From contig CALBGD010000389.1 of assembly GCA_937893735.1 (NCBI GenBank), positions 1-7,315 on the forward strand: a stretch of 7,315 nt of DNA, read 5' to 3'. This document shows, in pieces, positions 1-5,229 of the stretch (its first letter is position 1; each line of letters starts with the position of its first letter). A program made the translations under genes and the position numbers. A model generated the notes under the pieces. The model was not told the DNA's origin. It was given only the letters and a program-made list of their open reading frames with translations, and did no database searches. The DNA comes from an uncultured Clostridia bacterium. GTDB lineage: Bacteria > Bacillota > Clostridia > Oscillospirales > Ruminococcaceae.

Positions 1-96
1 GCTTCATGGACCGACGGGAATTATTCCTACTCCATCTACTCCGAGAATGAGCTGACAGCTAAGCTTGTGGAGAGCATTATCGCTGAAATCAGATAA
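1..96 (+). CDS. C-terminal end of a truncated protein gene (possibly DUF4367-like)
   Basis: Frame 1 is open from the first base to TAA at 94-96 and gives 31 residues beginning ASWTDGNYSYSIYSENEL and ending VESIIAEIR. The upstream part lies outside the window. The tail combines a Trp-containing, aromatic-rich beta strand (WTDGNYSYSI) with a final amphipathic helix. I recall this shape from the ends of DUF4367-type extracellular domains found in Clostridia lipoproteins and anti-sigma-like proteins, where a W...G..Y.L strand is followed by a helix ending in ESI. That family assignment is a guess from 31 residues. That it is a real gene end is supported by the coding-like composition, the correct position of the stop and the terminator at 161-205. 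Confidence 0.6.
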   Translation, partial: ASWTDGNYSYSIYSENELTAKLVESIIAEIR

Positions 97-111
97 ATCC
101 TCTAATGCATA

Positions 112-144
112 TGAAGCTCCGGTGTGTAAAGCACCGGAGCTTCA
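112..144. repeat. Perfect 13-bp hairpin after the first gene
   Basis: TGAAGCTCCGGTG (112-124) is the exact reverse complement of CACCGGAGCTTCA (132-144), with a 7-nt loop. It is GC-rich and stable, but neither strand has a T-run after it, so by itself it is not a standard intrinsic terminator. It sits 15 nt after the stop at 94-96 and just before the terminator at 161-205. It could be an mRNA 3'-end stabiliser or the first half of a double terminator. Confidence 0.7.
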
Positions 145-160
145 GCTTGTCGATAAGTCT

Positions 161-205
161 GTCACCGCGTTATTCGCTGAGCGAATAACGCTGACTTCTT
201 TTTTA
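161..205 (+). terminator. Intrinsic terminator of the left-edge gene
   Basis: GCGTTATTCGC (167-177) pairs perfectly with GCGAATAACGC (181-191) around a 3-nt TGA loop. The stem is extended by GTCA (161-164) with TGAC (192-195) across a two-base CC bulge. It is followed directly by TTCTTTTTTA (196-205), a good U-tract for + strand transcripts. On the minus strand no T-run follows, so it does not obviously terminate the facing GGDEF gene, which ends at 227. Confidence 0.75.
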
Positions 206-226
206 TAAGAATTTCTGATGAAGATG

Positions 227-1318
227 TCACTTGTCTTGGGGCGCGATGTCACGCCCTGCCTTGTTCCTTTTCTTCGCCTCATACATATTCGCGTCCGCAT
301 TTGCGATAGCTTCCTGAAACGTCATTTTTCCCGGTTCGAATATTGAGAAGCCTGTTGAAACAGTCGGCAGGCGCGGTTCCTTAAGCCGATTTTTCGCTAT
401 CATGCTGCTGAAATCAAGGTCCAGTTCCTGCGCGGATTCTATGCGCTTGGTGAGTATCACGCAGAATTCATCGCCGCCTATGCGGTAGCAAAGGCCGATT
501 TTTCCATAGACTTTCCGCAGCGCTTTTGCGACCTCCCTCAGGCTTTCATCACCGAATTGGTGACCGTATTTGTCATTTATTTTCTTGAAATCGTTCACGT
601 CAAAGAACAGTATGCCGACGCGCCTCTGCTCTGATTTCACACGGCGCTCGTAGGCGTTGCGGTTCATGAGCTCCGTGAGGGCGTCCACCTGGATCATTAC
701 CGTGCAGTAATAGATGTAGAACAGGATAGATCCTATCGCGACGGTGATCCATACTATCCGTATAGATTCATTCACCGCCTGACAGGTCACACCCGTAGCC
801 ATGAACAATGCGATCATTGCCAGCACAGTTTTGTTCTGGCTCTGAAACCTCCTACCGAACATTGCGATGGAATAAAGCATGAACGCCGTGCTGGCAGCTA
901 CTGCGATATAGTAGATATCGTAAAATGCGCAGTGATGATAAACGTTGTTTTCATCGACCCAGAATGTTATCCCGGAGAATATGGACAGGAACTGTATCAG
1001 AGCATGAACCGCCTGCATTATCAGAAACACAAGCCGGGATTTGTGCGGCTGGAATGCATTTGCAAAAACTATCGGGATAAACGGCGTAACCGAAAGCTCA
1101 ATGAACTTCACTATCATATGCGGTATGCGGAAAGACGGGGCGGCTCCGTCAAGCAGAAGTCCGAGGCACTCCGCGGAGGAGCAGACTATTACCAGTACCG
1201 CGCTGAATATTATTCCGCGCTTTGCTGAAAGCGAGACCGTAAAATTCCTGAATGAAAATAATATAAGTATCAACATTGAAAAAACGGTCATGCCTATGCA
1301 GGCAATATATATATTCAT
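227..1318 (-). CDS. 7-TM GGDEF protein, probable diguanylate cyclase
   Basis: A 363-residue membrane protein predicted to make c-di-GMP from two GTP. The N-terminal half shows about seven hydrophobic segments (roughly residues 3-22, 35-56, 69-89, 95-117, 131-154, 163-180 and 187-208), presumably a membrane sensor of unknown ligand. The GGDEF domain starts with DALTELMNR (212-220). It has the metal-binding FFDVNDFKKIND (Asp240), the GTP-contacting KYGHQFGD (250-257) and an intact signature RIGGDEF (GGDEF 281-285), so it should be catalytically active. The inhibitory RxxD I-site normally found five residues before GGDEF reads GKIG (272-275), so product inhibition at that site looks lost. There is no EAL domain. 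The start ATG at 1318 has AGAGGTG about 9 nt upstream. It is transcribed divergently from the 5'-nucleotidase from a matching promoter at 1353-1385. Confidence 0.92.
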   Translation of the reverse strand: MNIYIACIGMTVFSMLILILFSFRNFTVSLSAKRGIIFSAVLVIVCSSAECLGLLLDGAAPSFRIPHMIVKFIELSVTPFIPIVFANAFQPHKSRLVFLIMQAVHALIQFLSIFSGITFWVDENNVYHHCAFYDIYYIAVAASTAFMLYSIAMFGRRFQSQNKTVLAMIALFMATGVTCQAVNESIRIVWITVAIGSILFYIYYCTVMIQVDALTELMNRNAYERRVKSEQRRVGILFFDVNDFKKINDKYGHQFGDESLREVAKALRKVYGKIGLCYRIGGDEFCVILTKRIESAQELDLDFSSMIAKNRLKEPRLPTVSTGFSIFEPGKMTFQEAIANADANMYEAKKRNKAGRDIAPQDK

Positions 1319-1352
1319 GATGTCACACCTCTATGAATTTTTTCAACATTTT

Positions 1353-1385
1353 ATTATACATCACTCCGCGCAACAAAAGCGCAAC
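1353..1385 (-). promoter_or_regulatory. Pho-box-like promoter of the GGDEF gene
   Basis: Read on the minus strand: GTTGCGC (1385-1379), TTTT (1378-1375), GTTGCGC (1374-1368), nine bases GGAGTGATG (1367-1359), then TATAAT (1358-1353). The two heptamers are identical and repeat with an 11-bp period. There is no TTGACA-like -35 at 17 bp; the tandem box covers that place. A start of transcription near 1346 would give a leader of about 28 nt. The same element, with the same spacing, faces the other way at 1430-1462. Confidence 0.72.
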
Positions 1386-1447
1386 ATTTGAGCGTTTATA
1401 TGAAAAAAACTATTCCAGCAATAAAAAAAGTTGCACTTTTGTTGCGG
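1368..1447. repeat. Inverted pair of tandem GTTGC boxes between divergent genes
   Basis: CGCAACAAAAGCGCAAC (1369-1385) and GTTGCACTTTTGTTGCG (1430-1446) are reverse complements at 16 of 17 positions. The arms are separated by 44 bp of A/T-rich DNA (1386-1429). Each arm contains two heptamers 11 bp apart, giving four half-sites pointing outward. Counting outward through the two -10 boxes, 30 of 37 positions agree between the two promoters. The arms probably serve as operator DNA rather than as an RNA hairpin, since each forms part of a promoter. Confidence 0.85.
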
Positions 1448-1462
1448 ATTATGGTGTATAAT
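1430..1462 (+). promoter_or_regulatory. Pho-box-like promoter of the 5'-nucleotidase gene
   Basis: GTTGCAC (1430-1436), TTTT (1437-1440), GTTGCGG (1441-1447), nine bases ATTATGGTG (1448-1456), then TATAAT (1457-1462). The best -35-like hexamer, TTGCAC, would be 20 bp from the -10, which is too far, so activator dependence is likely. The layout of two 7-bp repeats, a 4-bp A/T spacer and about 10 bp to the -10 is that of E. coli Pho boxes, although the heptamer sequence differs from CTGTCAT. A start near 1469 gives a leader of about 72 nt. Confidence 0.72.
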
Positions 1463-1525
1463 AAAAAGATGATTAGAACGAACGAAGAACAAGCTGTTTT
1501 CAGACAGATTCTGAATCAGTATAAG

Positions 1526-1532
1526 AAAGAGG
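1526..1532 (+). promoter_or_regulatory. Ribosome binding site fixing the nucleotidase start
   Basis: AAAGAGG lies 8 nt before ATG 1541, which opens a textbook signal peptide. The same frame is open back to a TTG at 1388, but that codon lies upstream of the predicted transcription start and has no such site. Confidence 0.7.
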
Positions 1533-1540
1533 CAAAGGCA

Positions 1541-3385
1541 ATGAAAAAGATATCGTCGATCCTTACTTCTGCGGCAGTGCTGGCGGCATCGCTTATGACG
1601 TTCACGACTGTCACGGGTGCAGAGGAAACGGAGAGCAGCGGCGTGGTCATACTTCACACAAACGACGTCCACTGCGGATTTGAGGCGGACGACTCCACCT
1701 ACGGCGCGGCTGACCTTGCCGCATACAAGGCGCACCTTGAGGACGAGGGCTATGATGTTATCCTTGTGGACGCGGGCGACTTCGTTCAGGGCGGAGTTAT
1801 CGGCACGCTTTCCGACGGAGAGTATCCCATGCAGATAATGAACGAACTTGGCTATGACGCCGCAGTCCCTGGAAATCACGAGTTCGACTACGGTATGGAC
1901 GCGTTTTTCAAGCTGGCTGGCGAGGCTCAGTTCCCGTATCTTTCAGCGAACTTCACCGACCTCAGGACAAACGAAAAGCCTTTTCCGGCGTACACTATGA
2001 TCGACGCTGAACAGTATAGGATAGCGTTCGTAGGAATCACAACGCCGGAAACACCCACTTCCAGCAGGCCTTCAAATTTCCAGGACGAGAACGGAAACTA
2101 CATCTACGGTTTCATGGGCGGCGATGACGGAACGGCTCTCTACACCGCAGTCCAGAATGCGATAGACGCGGCTTACGCTGACGGCGCGGACTATGTATTT
2201 GCGATAGGTCACATGGGCAACTATGTTTACGACGACAGATGGAGCTCCACTGCGGTGATCGAGCACGTCAGCGGGCTTACCGGCTTCATAGACGGACATT
2301 CCCACAGCCAGATCATAGCTGAGGACTGGGACAAGAACAACAATGATGTATGGCTTACCTCCACCGGAACAAAGCTCCAGACTATCGGTCAGATAACGAT
2401 AACCCCGGATCATGTTGACTGCACGCTTATAAACAAAGGCGATTACATAGTATCCACGGACCAAGACTCCGCTGAATACAAGGCATACCAGAAGATGTCC
2501 GGTTTTATCGCGGGAATAAACGAGCAGTACAACGAGCTTGCCGGAACAGTAGTCGCAAGGACGGACGTTGAGCTCACCGTCAACGACCCGGACACCGGAG
2601 CACGCGCAGTCAGAAGCTCTGAAACCAACCTAGGCGACCTGTGTGCCGACGCCTACCGCGCAAAAACCGGCGCAGACATCGCAATAATGAACGGCGGGGG
2701 AGTACGCGCAAATATCTCATTCGGCGACATTACATACGGGAACATCATCGACGTCCAGCCTTTCGGGAATTCCCTCTGCGTTATCGAGGCCACTGGTCAG
2801 CAGATACTCGACTGCCTTGAACTCGGCGCTATGCATTATCCGGAGGAGGACGGCAACTTCATTCAGGTTTCCGGTCTTACATATCAGATAAACGCATATA
2901 TCCCCTCATCTGTAAAAACGGACGAGGACGGAAACTTCCTCGGCGTTGACGGAGAATACCGCGTAAGCAATGTATTCGTTGGTGATGAGCCGCTTGACCC
3001 CGGCAGGACGTACACAGTGGCTTCCCACGATTATTACTTTGTCAGCTTCGGCGGCGGAATGACCATGTTCAAGGACTGCAATATGGTCGCAAAGGAGATC
3101 GCCCTTGATAATCAGGCGCTCATAGACTACATCACCGGTGAGCTGGGCGGTACTGTCGGCGGGGAATACTCCGACCTGCGCGGAAGCGGCAGAATAGCTG
3201 TCGTGAGCGAAACCCCCGAAACCTCCGATGAAGCAGGAACCGGTGAAACCGCCGGAACCGCTGAAACTGATGAAATTTCCGGAGGATCTGATAATCCGAA
3301 TACAGGTGCCGGCTCTGTGGCTGTGCTCATTTCCTCTGTCGGAATTTCCATGGCACTGATGGCCGTTTCACGCAGAAGAAAGTAA
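1541..3385 (+). CDS. Secreted, surface-anchored 5'-nucleotidase / metallophosphoesterase
   Basis: A 614-residue extracellular enzyme of the 5'-nucleotidase (UshA/YfkN-like) family. It is expected to remove phosphate from nucleotides, and possibly to hydrolyse 2',3'-cyclic nucleotides. Residues 1-27 are a signal peptide (MKKISSIL..., probable cut after VTGA). The metallophosphatase domain (about 34-290) has all the metal ligands in order: D42/H44 in HTNDVH, D80 in DAGDF, GNHEFD with N112/H113, H224 in IGHMGN, and H253/H255 in DGHSHS. The C-terminal nucleotide-binding domain (about 333-550) shows ETNLGDL (361-367), NGGGVRA (384-390) and the aromatic-rich HDYYF. A Glu/Thr/Gly-rich linker (about 550-582) leads to NPNTG (585-589), a hydrophobic stretch and RRRK at the end. 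That is a sortase-type sorting signal with NPxTG in place of LPxTG, or at least a membrane anchor. The exact substrate is uncertain. The gene ends in the terminator at 3393-3433. Confidence 0.93.
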   Translation: MKKISSILTSAAVLAASLMTFTTVTGAEETESSGVVILHTNDVHCGFEADDSTYGAADLAAYKAHLEDEGYDVILVDAGDFVQGGVIGTLSDGEYPMQIMNELGYDAAVPGNHEFDYGMDAFFKLAGEAQFPYLSANFTDLRTNEKPFPAYTMIDAEQYRIAFVGITTPETPTSSRPSNFQDENGNYIYGFMGGDDGTALYTAVQNAIDAAYADGADYVFAIGHMGNYVYDDRWSSTAVIEHVSGLTGFIDGHSHSQIIAEDWDKNNNDVWLTSTGTKLQTIGQITITPDHVDCTLINKGDYIVSTDQDSAEYKAYQKMSGFIAGINEQYNELAGTVVARTDVELTVNDPDTGARAVRSSETNLGDLCADAYRAKTGADIAIMNGGGVRANISFGDITYGNIIDVQPFGNSLCVIEATGQQILDCLELGAMHYPEEDGNFIQVSGLTYQINAYIPSSVKTDEDGNFLGVDGEYRVSNVFVGDEPLDPGRTYTVASHDYYFVSFGGGMTMFKDCNMVAKEIALDNQALIDYITGELGGTVGGEYSDLRGSGRIAVVSETPETSDEAGTGETAGTAETDEISGGSDNPNTGAGSVAVLISSVGISMALMAVSRRRK

Positions 3386-3392
3386 TATATCT

Positions 3393-3433
3393 TCGTACCG
3401 CAGGAAATACTTCTGCGGTACGAGTCTTATTTT
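3393..3433 (+). terminator. Intrinsic terminator after the 5'-nucleotidase
   Basis: CGTACCGCAG (3394-3403) pairs with CTGCGGTACG (3413-3422), extended by T3393-A3423, around a 9-nt loop. It is followed by the T-rich AGTCTTATTTTA. It lies 8 nt after the nucleotidase stop and about 28 nt before the channel gene start. The channel gene therefore needs read-through or a promoter I could not pick out in this short gap. Confidence 0.78.
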
Positions 3434-3446
3434 ATAAAGAAAATGC

Positions 3447-3451
3447 AGGGA
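3447..3451 (+). promoter_or_regulatory. Ribosome binding site fixing the MscS start
   Basis: AGGGA lies 9 nt before ATG 3461. The in-frame ATG at 3443 follows directly on the terminator T-run and has only A-rich sequence upstream, so 3461 is preferred. Confidence 0.6.
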
Positions 3452-3460
3452 TTTGAAATT

Positions 3461-4246
3461 ATGGAACAATTTTGGGCTTTTATCACTACTCCAAGATTCG
3501 CGATAAGCGCGATAATAATTTCCGCCGCTGTCGGCTTGTGGTTCGTCCTGCGGCGCGGATATAAGAAATACATATCGCTCGAACAGGCAAAGGGACAGCG
3601 TGCAACTCTTGTGCGTATATCATTCGGAGTCCTTCAGCTTCTGGTGGTTGTCGGCGCGATAGTTCTGGTGCTTCAGGTAAACGGGGAGAACGTCAACTCT
3701 ATCCTAGCAGGACTGGGACTGATAAGCGCCATCGTCGGCCTTGCACTGCAAGACGTTCTGAAAGACTACCTGATGGGAATACACATCATCAAGGATCATT
3801 ACTTCACGGTCGGCGACGTTGTGAAATACGAGGACATCGAGGGAGAGGTGACAGGCTTCACAATGCAGACCACCACGCTCCGTAACATCGACGACGGTAC
3901 AGTTACAACGATATGCAACCGCAACATAACCGAGATAACCAAACTGCCCGCTTCCTGCATGGTGAATATTGACCTGCCGCTTTCCTATGACGAGGACATG
4001 GGGACGGTCAACAAGGTACTTGCCGATATTGCCGAGCAGGTAGCCAATGTGCCCGGAATAGACCGCTGCTTATATAAAGGGACGCAGGATTTTGGCAGAT
4101 CGGCTATAATATACCGGCTGAGATTCTTCTGCCCGCCTGCTAACAAGCCGGAGCGCCGCCGCGACGCCCTGCGCGTGGTACAGGCCGGTCTGGAAGCCGC
4201 AGATATACATATTCCATTCGACCAGATCGATGTTCACAGCAAGTAA
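3461..4246 (+). CDS. Small mechanosensitive ion channel, MscS family
   Basis: A 261-residue membrane channel that would open under membrane tension and release solutes during osmotic downshock. The layout matches a minimal MscS: TM1 about 13-31, TM2 about 53-73, and a pore-lining TM3 about 79-100. TM3 has the small-residue pattern ILAGLGLISAIVGLALQD, the counterpart of the E. coli MscS segment that ends in VGLALQ. The beta domain follows (about 105-165; FTVGDVVKYEDIEGEV, then TTTLRNIDDGTVTTICN), then a C-terminal alpha/beta domain ending IPFDQIDVH. This is slightly shorter than E. coli MscS (286 residues). An alternative start at 3443 would add MQGFEI. The gene stands alone between the terminator at 3393-3433 and the promoter at 4256-4284. 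No terminator is visible after it, so transcripts may run on into the response regulator gene. Confidence 0.92.
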   Translation: MEQFWAFITTPRFAISAIIISAAVGLWFVLRRGYKKYISLEQAKGQRATLVRISFGVLQLLVVVGAIVLVLQVNGENVNSILAGLGLISAIVGLALQDVLKDYLMGIHIIKDHYFTVGDVVKYEDIEGEVTGFTMQTTTLRNIDDGTVTTICNRNITEITKLPASCMVNIDLPLSYDEDMGTVNKVLADIAEQVANVPGIDRCLYKGTQDFGRSAIIYRLRFFCPPANKPERRRDALRVVQAGLEAADIHIPFDQIDVHSK

Positions 4247-4255
4247 GTTCACGGG

Positions 4256-4284
4256 TTTACTTTTAAAAAAATATATGTTATAAT
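4256..4284 (+). promoter_or_regulatory. Extended -10 promoter of the response regulator gene
   Basis: TTTACT (4256-4261), a 17-bp spacer, then TATAAT (4279-4284), which is preceded by TG at 4276-4277 (TGn extension). Spacing and -10 are both ideal, so this should be a strong housekeeping-sigma promoter. Transcription would begin near 4291, giving a leader of about 68 nt. Confidence 0.75.
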
Positions 4285-4288
4285 AAAT

Positions 4289-4335
4289 GCAAATCAAGGA
4301 TTTGCTCCGTGCGTATCGGATAGTTATTTCATAAC
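4289..4335 (+). other. Leader of three back-to-back small hairpins
   Basis: Three short stems follow each other between the predicted transcription start and the ribosome site. They are GCAAATC/GATTTGC (4289-4295/4299-4305, 3-nt loop), TCCG/CGGA (4306-4309/4317-4320), and GTTAT/ATAAC (4323-4327/4331-4335, 3-nt loop). None is followed by a T-run and none covers the ribosome site, so no attenuator or riboswitch class is recognised. The 5' stem starting at the first bases of the transcript could protect the mRNA. The two smaller stems may be chance. Confidence 0.4.
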
Positions 4336-4343
4336 ATATTTTG

Positions 4344-4351
4344 GGAGGAGG
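4344..4351 (+). promoter_or_regulatory. Strong ribosome binding site of the response regulator gene
   Basis: GGAGGAGG lies 7 nt before ATG 4359. The frame is also open from a TTG at 4341, but that would place the Shine-Dalgarno sequence inside the coding region. ATG 4359 also starts the receiver domain exactly (MNILVVDDE). Confidence 0.85.
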
Positions 4352-4358
4352 GCATGAT

Positions 4359-5150
4359 ATGAACATTCTGGTAGTTGACGACGAAGAGCTTCCACTGAAA
4401 CTGCTGGTGGATTCTATCGGGAAAGTCCTGCCCTCCGCTGAGGTACACCCTTTCCAGAAGCCGCGCGAGGCTCTGGACTTTCTGAGCGCAAACCACTGCG
4501 AAATAGCATTTCTGGACATAGAAATGCGCGGAATGACCGGGTTGGAATTCGCACGGCGAATAAAGGAGCTCGACCCGCAGACGAACATCATTTTCGTGAC
4601 GGGATATGCGAAATACGCCGTAGACGCATTCCGGGTCGGCGCCAGCGATTACCTGCTGAAGCCTCCGACTCCGGAATCAGTTTTGCAGGCGCTGGAGCAT
4701 CTGCGAAATCCGATAAGGAACGATTCCGAAAATAAGATACGCATACAGTGCTTCGGTAATTTCGAGGTGTTTTATAACGGGAAACCCCTTGCATTCAAGC
4801 GGGTAAAAACGCGGGAGCTTTTCGCGTATCTCGTTGACCGAGTGGGCGCCGGCGTTACCTCCGGGGAGCTTATATCAGTACTCTGGGAGGACGGGCTGAA
4901 CAAACATTCCCGCCAGAGCAATCTCCGCAACCTCATCAGCGACATGAAAAAGACCCTTACCGAAATAGGAGCTGATAACATCATCATAAAAAACGGTAAG
5001 ACGATAGCGATAGACTGCAGCGCCGTTGACTGCGACTACTACGATTTTCTGCACAATGTCCCGTATGCGGTGAACTGCTATCACGGAGAATACATGGCAC
5101 AGTATTCATGGGCTGAGATAACCACAGCTTCTATTATAGATAAACGGTGA
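4359..5150 (+). CDS. Response regulator with receiver and SARP-type DNA-binding domains
   Basis: A 263-residue cytoplasmic transcription factor. Residues 1-115 form a receiver domain with all key residues: acidic pocket D7/D8, phospho-acceptor D53 in FLDIEM, T81 in FVTGYA, and K101 in DYLLKP. Residues from about 126 to 220 form a winged-helix of the SARP/transcriptional regulatory C type (IRIQCFGNFEVFYNGKPL, then KTRELFAYLVDR and GELISVLWED). A short tail with CDYYDFL and YHGEYMAQYSWAE resembles the start of a bacterial transcriptional activator domain that then stops. The length looks complete for the compact receiver-SARP regulators common in Clostridia. No histidine kinase gene is in the window, so its signal and partner are unknown. 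It has its own promoter (4256-4284), and its terminator begins within the last codons. Confidence 0.9.
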   Translation: MNILVVDDEELPLKLLVDSIGKVLPSAEVHPFQKPREALDFLSANHCEIAFLDIEMRGMTGLEFARRIKELDPQTNIIFVTGYAKYAVDAFRVGASDYLLKPPTPESVLQALEHLRNPIRNDSENKIRIQCFGNFEVFYNGKPLAFKRVKTRELFAYLVDRVGAGVTSGELISVLWEDGLNKHSRQSNLRNLISDMKKTLTEIGADNIIIKNGKTIAIDCSAVDCDYYDFLHNVPYAVNCYHGEYMAQYSWAEITTASIIDKR

Positions 5151-5170
5151 GCGCAAAGCCCACCGTTTTT
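5142..5170 (+). terminator. Terminator overlapping the end of the response regulator gene
   Basis: AAACGGTG (5142-5149) pairs with CACCGTTT (5161-5168). An inner GC/GC pair (5151-5152 with 5158-5159) sits past one A-C mismatch, and a T-run completes it (TTTTT, 5166-5170). The stop codon TGA (5148-5150) lies in the 5' arm, so the stem can form only once ribosomes have cleared the end of the gene. The reverse strand has only GTTTA after the stem, so it is a weak terminator at best for the facing GNAT gene. Confidence 0.8.
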
Positions 5171-5229
5171 CATTGTGAGAATATTCCTGCCGCCTCCATA
5201 TGAGGAGTAAATTATAGTATCCTCTGATT

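Noticed and set aside
1388..1540. Longer N-terminus of the nucleotidase from TTG 1388
   Set aside because: It would begin upstream of the predicted transcription start, lacks a ribosome site and would bury the signal peptide. ATG 1541 has AAAGAGG at the right distance.
1361..1879. Open reading frame on the minus strand overlapping the nucleotidase start
   Set aside because: It is antisense to a clearly real gene, crosses both promoters and its translation shows no recognisable domain.
3426..3460. Promoter for the MscS gene in the TTATTTTATAAAG stretch
   Set aside because: This A/T-rich piece is the terminator T-run. No -35 at 16-18 bp is convincing, and it would overlap the hairpin.
4070..4591. 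Minus-strand open frame across the MscS and regulator genes
   Set aside because: It overlaps two convincing genes and the promoter between them. Low-complexity Ser runs are typical of an antisense shadow.
5171..5229. CCTC/GAGG short pairings in the gap between the convergent genes
   Set aside because: Only 4-bp stems without a T-run, so there is not enough to call a terminator for the GNAT gene.
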